Shown in pieces: positions 9,517 through 19,934 of a DNA stretch of 64,000 nucleotides. The DNA is from Chelydra serpentina. Taxonomy: Eukaryota > Chordata > Testudines > Chelydridae. The position numbers and the translations under genes were made by a program. Every line of letters starts with the position of its first letter. The stretch's first letter is position 1. Under the pieces are notes generated by a model, which worked only from the letters and a program-made list of their open reading frames with translations, had not been told where the DNA came from and did not search any database. The stretch is from positions 10,806,001 through 10,870,000 of the forward strand of contig JBAIAC010000033.1 of the NCBI GenBank assembly GCA_037349315.1, in the 5' to 3' direction.

Positions 9517-12125
9517 TCCTATGGGTTCCTGTGTTATCCTTTGAAAAAAATCCTTCCATTTCAGGTTCAGAGGAACCCAGTATTTCCTAGTGAAACTCAC
9601 TCTGCCTTTGCATCAGATCATGCAGAAATAAAATTTCATATGGTTTTGCCACAAAAGCATCAGTTAACTCAGATTTTAAAAATATCCGTACTTTGGTTAG
9701 CCTTTTGTTGAGTCTCATCTGAGTTCATAATGTAACCCCCTAAAGCCCAGGTGAGTTTGTTGGTGTTTCCTGCTTAGTTGCAAACATTTAACATTAGTTG
9801 TGAAGGCTGAGCAAAAATTCTCTTGTAATTTCAAGACTGGCTATAGAGTGAATGTGCAGGGTTTTAATTTTGACTGTTTTAATCTTCAGTGGACAACACC
9901 AGAAGTAATCTGTGAGTGGATGTTTGCCTTGGGCACAGTGCCCCCTAGCTGTAACAGAACAGATATAAGACATTCAATTAACCAGAGTCCAACTTGTCAC
10001 ATTTTATTTTGCATTTTATTTAAAAATGTTGTTGTACATTGCTATTCAAAGTTATAGTTGAAATGAACTTTGAAAAAACACATTATTTACAATAGTTATT
10101 TTTAAAAGTTACATTACATGTGCAGTTTTCCTCTCTGCACTCAACATGCATTACATATACTACAAAGTTCAAGTTTCTTTGCATACAACACAACAAATGA
10201 TTAGTTGATAGAATAAGTTATCTCAGAAACTTATATGTAGCCAATTAGTATTAAAGCTGGTTTGCAATCACCTGGCCAGGGAAATTTTGAGGTCATTTGT
10301 TTAAAACTAGATCCATTGTTAACTTTATATGTCTCTGGTGTTTTTTTCCATGGATCTAACACTTTGTCAAGTGTTAATTAGTCCATTTAAAAATGGGAAA
10401 TTTGAGTTTATTTTCATTAGTGCTTGCTACTATTATGTGTCCTCATGCAATATATTAATGGTAGTAAGCTCTACTGAAACTAAACTCCAATTAATGGAGT
10501 TCAGCATGCAGAATTAGCACATAGCCTTAATTTTACCATACATAAAATGTTTGCCTCTTACAAATTCAGTCTGCCAGATTAAGTGGCCAAATTGATAAAA
10601 GTCCTACTCCAAAAATATTTCTTGTATATGCAGCCCTTCTATTTCTAAATTGTGATATTCATATCTGGCTTTAACTTCTGCAAGGAAACACTCCAAACAT
10701 ACCACTGGTGTCTCTGCTTTGAGGTTTGCATGTCAAGCTATTGTGACTTTAGGCTAAATTCTGTTCCCAGTGAAATAGTGGTATTTTTGCTATTACCTTA
10801 ACTGGAAAAAAGCCATATTTTGGACCTGACAAAACTAGTTAAAATTGCTCTTTGATATGCTTTTACAGCTGTCTCCAATGGCACTAAGGGGCTCCTCCAA
10901 TTCAGATGTATGTGCCGCATGTTCCTAAGGCTGCCTTGGGTGAGACTTCATCAAATTTCCATGTAGAACAGAATTAACAGACCAAAGAGAATACATATGG
11001 ATTAATAAGATTAGAACTACAGCCTAGCAAATTATTTTAAGATTCACTCTCTCAGTATGTCTCTTCCTTCACCTGAACAGCTCTGTGTGTGACAAGTCAC
11101 TCTGTTCAGTTTTTCCATCCCACTCAGTATCAGTTTCTTAGTAACTGGAGTAAATTCCAAAAAGGGATGAAGTACTAGGAACAGACTAAAGCTCATCTGT
11201 CTGAGTGGCTGCATCACAGTGTAGTTTACTGGATACTTTTGCTTGAATACCTGTAAAAATGGGTGGGGGAAAATCTGGAGTAAGTTGATCACACTTGTGT
11301 AACTGCAATGTGATTTCATTGATTTCAAAGGAAATCTAAGGGACAGTAAACAGACCTACCTTATGCTACAATGGAATGGTCTGTTAGGCAAAAAGATCCT
11401 TTCCCCTAAGAATCAGACAGGCACAGACAGTACTGAAGGGGGTTTATTCACGGTACTGGGAAGACTGATAAACAGCTTCAAAAGTGTAGTACTACAGTGA
11501 CCAATGAACACATTTAACATGACAGTGACAGGAACAGAACATATGCATCAAACTGTTTTGATTATACCAATTATTCATTAATACCTTAAGGTGAAGGGGT
11601 GAGGGTGAGTGTTTACAAATATCCGGAGAGCTGTGAAGGGAGGGTTTGTTCTGTTCTAAGAGCTGAGTTACTGGGTGATATTCGACCATATAAGTTTATC
11701 AAGTGTTTACAGTTGTCAGTGTCCTTGGGCTTTTGAAGCATTCCTGCTTTCTGTGGTAGCTGTTAGCTAAATTTTAACTCTTGCCTGACAGGTCTTTTCA
11801 AAGAGACTTGTGTACTTTTGCACTCTTTAAGTGTATAAACATCAACATGCAGTACAAACTTAATTGACTAGTGCTTTTATTTTTAGCAAAAACACGTATG
11901 TAGAAATGCTTTGGTTTTTTTCTCAGCATTTTAGGAAACATTTTCCCCCTTTTTATTATACAATGGCTTCTGTGAACTCCAGTGCTCTGATAAATAGAGC
12001 ATTGTAATTAGGAACACCAGTAACCATATACCCAATAAACTAAGCCCTACTTAAGAGAGCTTATCCATATGGGCAGATCCCTACAGAGCCTATTGAATGC
12101 AGCCTTTAGCTAGGTCTTTTATTCA
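9517..12125. other. Intergenic, no gene seen
   Basis: AT-rich unique-looking sequence. I see no splice-bounded exon, RNA gene or clear transposon. Short frames are scattered and have no recognisable domain. Confidence 0.4.
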
Positions 12126-12128
12126 GCA

Positions 12129-12344
12129 CTAATTTGTCAGTGGCTGGAGAACATCTACAGACCTATTATAAATGGGCACTTCCTTCTCAGTACTGGCTGT
12201 GTACGGAAAGACTGGCTGGTCTTTGTTTGACTGCATTAAGTCCATTATTTCCTCAGGAGTGGTGGCTAGTATCTGTGTGGCTGCTGCCATTTTTGATTGG
12301 TTAACGCCTTTAAGACTCATTCTACCAATTTTTTTGTTAATAAC
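12129..12344 (-). other. Unrecognised short ORF with nearby AATAAA
   Basis: The minus strand has a 63-codon frame (ATG at 12320) with balanced, protein-like composition, including SLKGVNQSKMAAATQ, TTPEEIMDLMQ and VPIYNRSVDVLQPLTN, ending at a stop. AATAAA follows within about 15 bases. It lies about 1 kb upstream of the LRRC49 promoter in divergent orientation, where human carries THAP10, but it has no THAP C2CH motif. It could be a last exon, a retrocopy fragment or a chance frame. I do not recognise a family. Confidence 0.25.
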
Positions 12345-13348
12345 TACAGGTACTTACTCCCCAAGTTTAGCTGCTCATTTTACTTGTGAAGGCTTATTGG
12401 AGCTGCTGTTTTGAGTGTATGTACAAATATGGATGCATAACATTTTTTACAAAACTTTTAAATGTAAAGTGTAATGTCACATGGGTTGCTTGTACTGTCC
12501 CAAATCTGCTGATTATTATGCTATTCATAAATAGCAAGCAAAGGAGTATATTTTTATTTTGCTTCAAAGGGAGGTGTACACCTATTCTACACAGATAACA
12601 TACCTACCCCCTCAGGAGCATTTAAAGGTGTTCTTAAAGTTAACAACATGAGTTATAAGTACAGAGCCACTCAAAGAAAAGTCACACAGTCCTCCCTGAA
12701 GTTCAGAGACCATAACATGATTCTCCAAGGTGTAAGTTGCGTCACTTGGTCCTAAAAAGAGTTTTTCCGGTTACAAGTTCTCACCTAGTCAGGCTCTCAG
12801 AGAAAAACCTTTTCGGAGGAGTTTCAGTTTTATGATTATACTTTTCAAAACCGCATTTAACAGAAATCAAATGGAACAGTCCCTGCCCAAAGAAACAAAG
12901 CACGTTGCTGAGCGAGGGGAGTTGCTCCTGGGTGTAGCTATTGGTCCCATGATCATTCGCCTTTCCAGGCAGCCCACGACAGGGGGAGACCTTCACAGCC
13001 AGCTGTGCTGCTTCACTGGTTACACCGCCCCCGTCTGGTTTCCCAATGTCGCTTGACCCTGGCGGAGCAGCGAGTGCCAGGGAACGAAAGGTAGAAAGGC
13101 AGAGCCGGGGCGGCGGAGGGGGCAGCTGGGACTAACGTGACATGAACAAGGCGCTGGCACCAGGGGAGGGCAGCACAGATAGCAGAGCCCGCAACGGGGC
13201 GCTCAGCACCGCGGCCAGCGCTCCCCGCCCCGCTGAGCCCGCCCCTCCAGGGCCCGTTTGCTTAGCTCAGGCTGCGGCTTGCTCTGCCCTGCCCTGCCGC
13301 CGGGAGGGGGCTAACCGGAGCGCCAAAGACCTGGACCGGAAGTGGCGG

Positions 13349-13362
13349 TTGCTATGGTAACG
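13349..13362 (+). promoter_or_regulatory. RFX X-box-like motif
   Basis: The palindrome GTTGCTATGGTAAC matches the RFX consensus (GTNRCC followed by RGYAAC half sites, imperfect first half). It lies about 77 bp upstream of the LRRC49 ATG. RFX factors control many cilium genes. The assignment is from sequence alone. Confidence 0.6.
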
Positions 13363-13438
13363 CGGGAGAGGTTTCCGCCGGCCAAAGCAGGAGGCGGCGG
13401 CCGCGCGGGGTGGCAGGCGGTCGGGGAGACTCGTTTCC

Positions 13439-13489
13439 ATGGTGCCCAGCAAGTTCCGGCCCGGCGGCGGCAGGGCCGGGCCCAGCACT
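13439..13489 (+). CDS. LRRC49: LRRC49 exon 1 (start of the coding region)
   Basis: LRRC49 is a leucine-rich repeat protein reported as a subunit of the tubulin polyglutamylase complex, which adds glutamate chains to tubulin in cilia, centrioles and neurons. Exon 1 codes for 17 residues, starting MVPSKFRPGGGRAG, comparable with human MIPGKYRSVSGRAA. The start ATG is in the context TTTCCATGG. The donor is ACT|GTAGGT, phase 0. The alternative donor four bases later would give an immediate stop with exon 2, so it was rejected. The nine exons in this window give 326 codons plus two bases. About seven SDS22-type repeats begin near residue 184, and the remaining C-terminal half is off the right edge. 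Confidence 0.85.
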
Positions 13490-14499
13490 GTAGGTGCCGC
13501 GGGGGTGAGGGGCGAGGATTAGCAGCCGCCAGGGGAGGGCGCGGGCTCTGCCAGTGGCAGGTGCGGGGCTTGTGAGCTGGGTGCCTCGGATCTTGGCCGC
13601 CCCAGGGAGCTTTGTGCCCCTTCCGCGCCCGCTGGGCTCCCTGGTCCCCGCCCCACATATCCTGCCCGTCTGCCGCCCTGGGACTATCACCCCCCGTAGA
13701 GGCCATGGCTCCATCCCCTCTTCTCTCAGCCTGCGGGTGCGGTCCGGACTCCGCAGGATCCCCCATGCCCAGGCTTGCTGCCCCTACGAGGCCGTGCCCA
13801 GCCCTACCCCACCTGCTAGGAGACTACGATTCTCCCCCCTCCCGTCTCATGCCGAGGCTGCTCTCCGCACTCTGCTCCTGCCCCCGGGAAAACGCAGGCT
13901 GGGCAAGCTGCTCCCTTTGCTAAACGCAAGCCAAAAATTCATCGTTGTCAGGGCTTCGAATGTGCACATTACTGTATTAGTGCTAAATGCTGATGTTTGG
14001 ATTTTTTTCTTTTGCATCTTGTATCCCTGGAGATGGGGAATTGCGCAGGTGGGCAGGTAGTCACAGCAGCTGTATGGTTTCCCTTGGATGCTGCTTGCTT
14101 GTACCACTGTGCATGTGTTTCAGAGAGCACTGCAACACAGTGACAGCTTAACATTTGCCAGGCTGAATAGTACACTATAGCAGTGATTGTGATCAGGAGG
14201 ATGAAGTATATTTACATTTGTGTCTGTTTCATACTGTGCCCGCTGGGTGTGTGAGCTGTTTTGTACATTTCTACTAAACAGTTGTGATTATTTATTTAGA
14301 AATGTTTTGGAAGATTAGCTTTAAGCGTGGTAATGTACATAATACAAATTTAAAAAACATGATATCTGTCCCTTTACAAAAGTCTAAGGGATATTTTTCA
14401 ATTTAAAAATAGATCTAATGTAACTGCCTTTGAGGACACCCCCGCCCCCCAAAAAGAGTGGTTATTTCAAGCTGGTTTTGAGTGTGTGTTTTAATTTAC

Positions 14500-14880
14500 T
14501 AAGACTGCATCTACATTACACACCACTTTCGGTGGGGTATAGGGTATGTGTATCTATGCCCTCAGTGAAAAGGAAGCTGCATCCATACTGCAAGTGTATA
14601 GCTATGTGCCTCAGTGTGAAAAGCTCTAATAGGTGAGTCAGCAGGCCTCCCCCTTGGCTGAGTCTTTCCCTGCTGTGGGGGGAGGCTCCAGCAGCTCCAT
14701 TGGCAGAGTCTTTTCCTACGCTAGGGAAAGGCTCCAGCAGCTGGGAGGCAGGGGGACACTACATGACTAAAAATAGCATTGTAGATGGGAAGACATAGCT
14801 TGGGTGAGTAGAGATCACTATAGGGTATGTACTCATATACATAGTCACACCCCTTAGATGTGTCTTTACTTCACTGTTTA
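14500..14880. repeat. MITE-like inverted-repeat segment
   Basis: Fragments such as AAGACTGCATCTACATTACA on the left and TTAGATGTGTCTTTACTTCA on the right recall the abundant turtle inverted-repeat elements with GTCTACACT-type ends. Inside are two near copies of a block ending GGCTCCAGCAGCT (around 14685 and 14730), and GGGTATGT motifs near 14543 and 14823. The precise ends are unclear. Confidence 0.4.
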
Positions 14881-14931
14881 CACTGCTGTTTAAACCTCTG
14901 CTGGGGGGCTATTTGAGTACATACTCTATAT

Positions 14932-15648
14932 CAGGGGTGGGCAAACTTTTTGGCCCGAGGGCCACATTTGTGTATGGAAATTGTATGGCGAGCCATGAAT
15001 ACTCACAAAATTGAGGTTGGGTTATGGGAGGGGGTGAAGACTCTGGCTGGGGGTGCGGGCTCTGGGGTGGAGCCAGAAATGAGGAGTTCAGGGAGTGGGA
15101 GGGGGCTCTGGGCTGAGGCAGGGGGTTGGGGCGTGGGGGGGGATGAGGGCTTCTGGCTGGGGGTGCAGGTTCTGGGGTGAGGCTGGGGATGAGGGGTTTG
15201 GGGGGTAGGAGGGTGCTCTGGGCTGGGATCGTGGGGTTTGGAGGGCGGGAGCAGGATCAGGGCAGGAGATTGGGGTGTGGGAGGAGGTCAGGGGTGCAGG
15301 CTCCGGGTGGCGCTTACCTCAAGTAGCTCCCAGAAGCAGCAGCATGTCCCCCCTCTGTCTCCTACGCGGAGGCGTAGCCAAGCGGCTCTGCGCGTGCTGC
15401 CACCCCCTCAGCTCCCATTGGCCTTGTTTACACATCACTGGGAGCTGCAGGGCCAGCGCTTGGGGCGGGGGCAGCATGTGGAGCCCTCTGGCTGTCCCTA
15501 CACACAGGAGCCGGAGGGGGGACATGCTGCTGCTTCCAGGAACCGTGCGGAGCGGGGTACGCCCCAGACCCCGCTCCCCGGAAGTAGCTCGAGGGCCGGA
15601 TTAAAACGTATCATGGGCCAGACGCGGACCGTAGTTTGCCCACTCCTG
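14932..15648. mobile_element. hAT element, CAGGGGTGGGCAAACT type
   Basis: Terminal inverted repeats CAGGGGTGGGCAAACT and AGTTTGCCCACTCCTG are flanked by 8-bp duplications CTCTATAT (14924-14931) and CTCTACAT (15649-15656). The 717-bp interior is G-rich on the plus strand and lacks transposase coding capacity, so it is a non-autonomous copy. The frames within it are composition artefacts. Confidence 0.85.
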
Positions 15649-15784
15649 CTCTACATAATACCAAAAGATGCATGTAGTGTAGACCAGAGTTCCAGATGCT
15701 GCTTGTACTAAGGTATATTTAGCCTTTTGTTTTAAGCAGCCAGTTTTTGCAAAATGCAATCTGTTTTTTTTTTCTGATTTACAG

Positions 15785-15847
15785 GTTAACAACTGTGGAC
15801 TTCATCTGGTTATCCAAACCTCATCAGTGGCAGAGAGAAATAAACCA
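15785..15847 (+). CDS. LRRC49: LRRC49 exon 2
   Basis: The exon has 21 codons, residues 18-38, bounded by a long T tract plus ACAG and donor CCA|GTAAGA. It encodes VNNCGLHLVIQTSSV, which is close to human VNCGLHLVIQTSS. Phase 0 at both ends. Confidence 0.9.
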
Positions 15848-16971
15848 GTAAGATCCAAATATATATTTTTTTGAAATTACTGACACATAACTTAATTAGT
15901 TATTCCAAATGTATTAGTTAATACAGATGCAAAAATACTCTTGTACTTAGGATTTCCCCTTTTAAAATAGTTTTTAATATTTGGTTTTTAGTATTTTGTT
16001 TTGTAATGATTTATTTCTGCCATCGGGGACAGGTGCTATATAAAATAAAAGCACTGGGGTCAATCATTGCTTTGCTATGAAACCAGAATAAGTTTCAGCA
16101 TTTTGTTGTGCCTCCTTTCTGTTTTTCGTACTGCTCTGGGTGTGGAGTCTATCTGATGCAGTGCATGTTCCCCAGTTCAGCTATGCTGGCCAGTGTATTG
16201 TGGGGGGTGCAGTCATGTCTCAATTCCCATCTTTTTCCTCTTGCCTATGTGCTTGAGGAAGTGGAAGAGTGGCCAAGCGGAGACTGCTCCCCCTCCAGTG
16301 CCACTCTCCAGGATGTGTTTGACTCATTAAGGAAAACTGATTTCTTTTTACTGTACTCATGCCTACTAACCTGAAAATAATTGTTTATTGCACGTGCAAG
16401 ATTTGACATTGGAGGCTATCTATTTTAATCTACTGAATTCTTGCATTTATATTCTAAAAATAAAGCTGATCTTCAATAGCATTATTCTTTTAATAAGTAA
16501 CACATTTTGGCCGAGATTTTTAAAGCCAGGAAAACAATGTAGACACCCAGTAGCTATTAATTTTAATGGGAAGTGGGTGTTCAAATTCTCTAGGCAACTT
16601 TGAAAACCTCAGCTTACCTGCAGTACTATTTGTACCTTCTGTCCATTTTCTAGTTGATAATGAAATATTTTAAATGAACATAATTTTATCTAATCTGTTT
16701 TAGATATTTATAATATGCCTATTCAATAAACCTGTCATAAGAAGTCTTTCTGGTGCTACAGTGAAATCTGAATATTACTGCCTTATAGAAGTGAATAATA
16801 CATTTTAACATGGTGTAAATCTGCTATTAATTATTTCTTTTCTGAGGACTGATATCTATCTTAAATAAATTATAATAACTGTGTACCAAATTTATACAGT
16901 TAACTGTAAAACAATATGTGTGTTTAAAAATCTTGTTTCATGTATGTCATATTTTAAACATTGTGTTGCAG
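15848..16971 (+). other. LRRC49: LRRC49 intron 2, no other feature seen
   Basis: AT-rich intron. The small frames at 16108-16374 and 16388-16603 have no domain and no splice context. Confidence 0.7.
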
Positions 16972-17059
16972 TTTGAATTCAGGGTAAATAAAGACCAGAC
17001 GTCTTTCCACAACAGGCTCTTGCAACATGATCTGGAAAAAAACTATTCAGGAAAACAAG
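16972..17059 (+). CDS. LRRC49: LRRC49 exon 3
   Basis: The acceptor is TTGTGTTGCAG and the donor CAAG|GTAAAT. The exon has 29 codons plus one base, residues 39-67, including FEFRVNKDQTSF and RLLQHDLEKNYS, matching human VEFRLNK and RLLQHDLERNYS. It starts in phase 0 and ends in phase 1. The donor hexamer runs straight into a Penelope-like repeat tail, so part of the donor may be repeat-derived. Confidence 0.9.
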
Positions 17060-17060
17060 G

Positions 17061-17142
17061 TAAATTTGTTAGTCTCTAAAGTGCCACAAGTAATCCTGTT
17101 CTTTTTGCTGACACAGACTAACACGGCTGCTACTCTGAAACC
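17061..17142 (+). mobile_element. Penelope-like element tail at exon 3 donor
   Basis: TAAATTTGTTAGTCTCTAAA, GTGCCACAAGTAATCC and CAGACTAACACGGCTGCTAC in this order form the 3' end of a very common turtle retroelement. The same ending (AGACTAACACGGCTRC) closes the copy at 19615-19849. I infer a Penelope-like family because related copies carry a hammerhead-like core just upstream of this tail. Here the copy is truncated exactly at the exon 3 splice donor. Confidence 0.65.
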
Positions 17143-18457
17143 TTTTCTTTTCTAGTTAACTTCTATAACAGCATTAATTATAGAAAGAAAACGTGTGACT
17201 AGCAAACAAGAACTTATTTCATACACTGAGCACACTTAAAAAATAATAATTATTTCTGGCATATGAAAGACTTGACTATTCTCATCTTGGTGCATGGCCA
17301 CAGGGGAGACTAGCTCTAGTTTTTATTTTTTGTTTGTTTTCAAATTCGTTGTAATAATGTAATCTTGGTGATGTTTTCTGCTTTACCATGTACTGCTATT
17401 TACCAATACGTTATTTGGGTAATGTAGTTTTTCATGTAATAATCATGTCTTGCTTTATAAAATCATAGAAATTGACCATCATTTCATGGAAACTTTGTAA
17501 TATTACATTTGTAGGGCAAGACAGGGAGTTTTGCATTGTCATAGTCTGTGCTGTGTCTAATCTTTAAATGATAGAATTTAAATGTTTACAAGGCTGTTAA
17601 TCCAGCATCTTGGAAGAAGGTTATTTCTCAGTATTCTGATGCTTTTTTGAAGTACTTTGAAATCAGGAATTTTGTCACTTGCAGTACTATCTAGTTACCA
17701 GAACAGAATATGTAGAGAGAATAAAAGTTTCGGTGTAAACCTAGGTGTCCGACATATCACACTCAGTTAAAGAGCTAGTTCCTCAGCTAAGCAGCAAATT
17801 AACACAGTTACAGCCCTAGTTTTGGGGAACTAATAGTTTTCTTTTGAGTAAGGTTGGGGAAATATGTTAAATATGGGGACCATCTACTGTGATGATACCA
17901 CTTGATATCAAAAGTAAGAAAGTAACCAATATTCATTTTACGTGAATGTATTATGTTGAACTGATGTGTGTGTATGATTACTGTCTCCTGTTCTATCAGT
18001 ACCCATAGGCTCCATGAGCTCAAAAAATTCAGACTGTTTCTCCTAAATCTATTGCAGTGCTTCAAAATTGGGATAATTGAATAGCTCTTTCTGGAGCACT
18101 TTGTAACTTTTAACTGTGTGTGCCAGAAGAAGAATTTTTTTTGTTTGGTTGAACTAGACAAGACAGTTTTTAGAACAAAGTCCTCTTTAAAGAGGAGAAT
18201 GATTCCACTGGGAAGAAAATAGGGGTCATTTTCTTAGTGATTTTTTTAAACAACAAAACATCTTAGCTGTTGGGAGGAATAAGCCATATAAGATTTCACT
18301 GCCAATTGTACCGAGGATGGAAGGAGTCATAAAATTCATCATGTTTTTTGCCATGTTGTTGCTGCCTGCAATCCTACAGGAATTGTGATTGATGTGAACA
18401 TAAGATTGGTTTGATTACAGTGATATGGAAGTCTCCAAACACCACTCGGTTTTTTAT
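17143..18457 (+). other. LRRC49: LRRC49 intron 3, left part, nothing recognised
   Basis: AT-rich sequence between the Penelope-like tail and the solo LTR. No exon or repeat recognised. Confidence 0.5.
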
Positions 18458-18462
18458 GCATG

Positions 18463-19577
18463 TGTGACATACCATGGTACAATCCAGACTAATGAGCAAC
18501 CGTGTCACCCATGCCCTGCAACCTTGGGTGCCTTACAATGCCTTGCTGAAGTTGCTCTCAGCTGGGCCACTCACAAACAGCCTTCCAGCATAAGTTTCTG
18601 TTTATGGCTGCAGCCTTCCAGACACACTTGGGTTACACTCTGGCTCTCACTAGCCTTGGTTTTATTGCAGGGTGACTCCAGTATACCCCCAGTCTTAGAT
18701 TTCCACTCAGAAATGTATGTCCTGTACTGCCCAGCCCTTTCTTGGACAGTACAAGTTATATTAAGTCCGTTATTCCTTTAAGAGATATACACACAACTTG
18801 TCACCCCCAGTGGAGTTATGCAGAAACTTCGGTTTAAACACATTCGATTAGACAAAACAATAAAAAAAGTGTATTAACTACAAAGAGAGAGATTTTAAGT
18901 GAGTACAAGTAATGATGTACAAAAATCAGAAATGGTTACAAGAAAAATAATGTTTACTAATACCTAACTTAACAAACTATATCAGATTCAAGCAGAGTTT
19001 CTCAGGACATGCCTTCAGCAGTCTAACTGACCAAACCCAATAGGTCAGGACCCCTCCCCCAGAATCTAACAGATGTTTCCTTTGCGGCTTCAAGTTCAGT
19101 GAATGCGATAGGCAGGGAGAGAGAAAGGGGAGTCTGGGATGTTTGTCCCTCCTTTTTCTAGTTTCAGACCCTCTCTTGAGAAATATTTCCAGCTGGGCAC
19201 TAGGAATCAAAGAATCTGTGTGGAAGGATGTTCCCTTCTGGATTTTTTCACCTGTTTGAGCTTCCTTTATTTCCCTTCATGCTTGATGACTCTGTGCTCT
19301 GCTTAATTTGCATTTAAGCAGTAAACACATTCCTTTGTTTAGGACAGACCTGTTTGCCAGCTTCTGTTTTGGCAGGAGTGGGGGGTTTGGAACATATGTT
19401 AATAACATCATACAGGGAAATCTTATAACGTCACATATAATGTTGCCACACATATTTTATCAGGACGATACTGACCAACAAATTATGAGTTTTCAGATGA
19501 TACCTTACAAGGCATACTTGTACAAAGGTTATTACAATAGTGTGTAGGGTATGAATACAGGGGTGTAGTCTGTCACA
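18463..19577. mobile_element. Solo LTR of an endogenous retrovirus
   Basis: A 1115-bp LTR-like unit begins TGTGACATACC and ends GTCTGTCACA. It is flanked by the 5-bp duplication GCATG (18458-18462 and 19578-19582). There is no internal gag, pol or env sequence, so it is a solo LTR left by recombination. A truncated relative lies at 43430-44305. Confidence 0.85.
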
Positions 19578-19614
19578 GCATGCCCAGTTCTTTTTAAAGA
19601 ATACAAATAAACAA

Positions 19615-19849
19615 GAAGCGACAAAGGGTCCTGTGGCACCTTATAGACTAACAGAGGTATTGAAGCATAAGCGTTCGTGGGTGAATACCCACTTCTTCGG
19701 ATGCAAGCAGTGGAAAGAAGAAGAAGTGCATCCGAAGAAGTGGGTATTCACCCACGAACGCTTATGCTTCAATACCTCTGTTAGTCTATAAGGTGCCACA
19801 GGACCCTTTGTCGCTTCTACAGATCCAGACTAACACGGCTACCCCTCTG
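19615..19849. mobile_element. Penelope-like insertion with inverted 5' copy
   Basis: Two 90-bp arms, 19615-19704 (minus) and 19728-19817 (plus), are exact reverse complements separated by 23 bp. The plus arm continues into the usual tail GACTAACACGGCTACCCCTC. Near-perfect 14-bp duplications flank it: ATACAAATAAACAA (19601-19614) and ATACAAAGAAACAA (19850-19863). Each arm carries a hammerhead-like outline: CCGAAGA, stem GTGGG/CCCAC, then GAAC and GCTTATGC. No coding sequence is present. Confidence 0.75.
19732..19767 (+). ncRNA. Decayed hammerhead ribozyme-like core
   Basis: The order CCGAAGA (19732-19738), GTGGG-TATTCA-CCCAC hairpin (19740-19755), GAAC (19756-19759) and GC-TTAT-GC follows the hammerhead layout CUGANGA, stem II, GAAA, tiny stem III. 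Two core positions are changed (CCGA instead of CUGA, GAAC instead of GAAA), so it is probably inactive. The mirror copy is at 19665-19700 on the other strand. Confidence 0.45.
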
Positions 19850-19934
19850 ATACAAAGAAACAAAATACTCTTTAATGTAATGGTTTTATAGGCAAATAAA
19901 CTACTGATTTCTAGATAGCTTGTGTAGTTTATTT

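Larger units (their letters stand above)
13060..13950. promoter_or_regulatory. CpG island promoter of LRRC49
   Basis: A CpG-dense block surrounds the first LRRC49 coding exon. It contains GGGGCGG and CCGGAAGTGGCGG (13335-13350), an ETS-like site typical of TATA-less housekeeping promoters, and GTTGCTATGGTAAC (13349-13362), a close match to the RFX X-box found in promoters of ciliary genes. An X-box fits the reported ciliary and tubulin-modification role of LRRC49. No TATA box was seen near the start. Confidence 0.75.
13490..15784 (+). other. LRRC49: LRRC49 intron 1
   Basis: The intron runs from GTAGGT to a T-rich tract and ACAG before exon 2. Its first 450 bp remain CpG-rich. It holds a MITE-like segment and a hAT element. 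No exon or RNA gene was seen in it. Confidence 0.75.

Noticed and set aside
13493..13505. Alternative exon 1 donor at GTAG|GTGCCG
   Set aside because: Joined to exon 2 it gives an immediate stop; donor ACT|GTAGGT keeps the conserved frame.
13267..13766. Minus-strand frames as a THAP10 first exon
   Set aside because: None has the THAP C2CH zinc-finger start expected for THAP10. They are GC-driven frames opposite LRRC49 exon 1.
17808..18161. 117-codon minus-strand frame in intron 3
   Set aside because: AT-rich, no domain, no promoter or splice context; probably chance.
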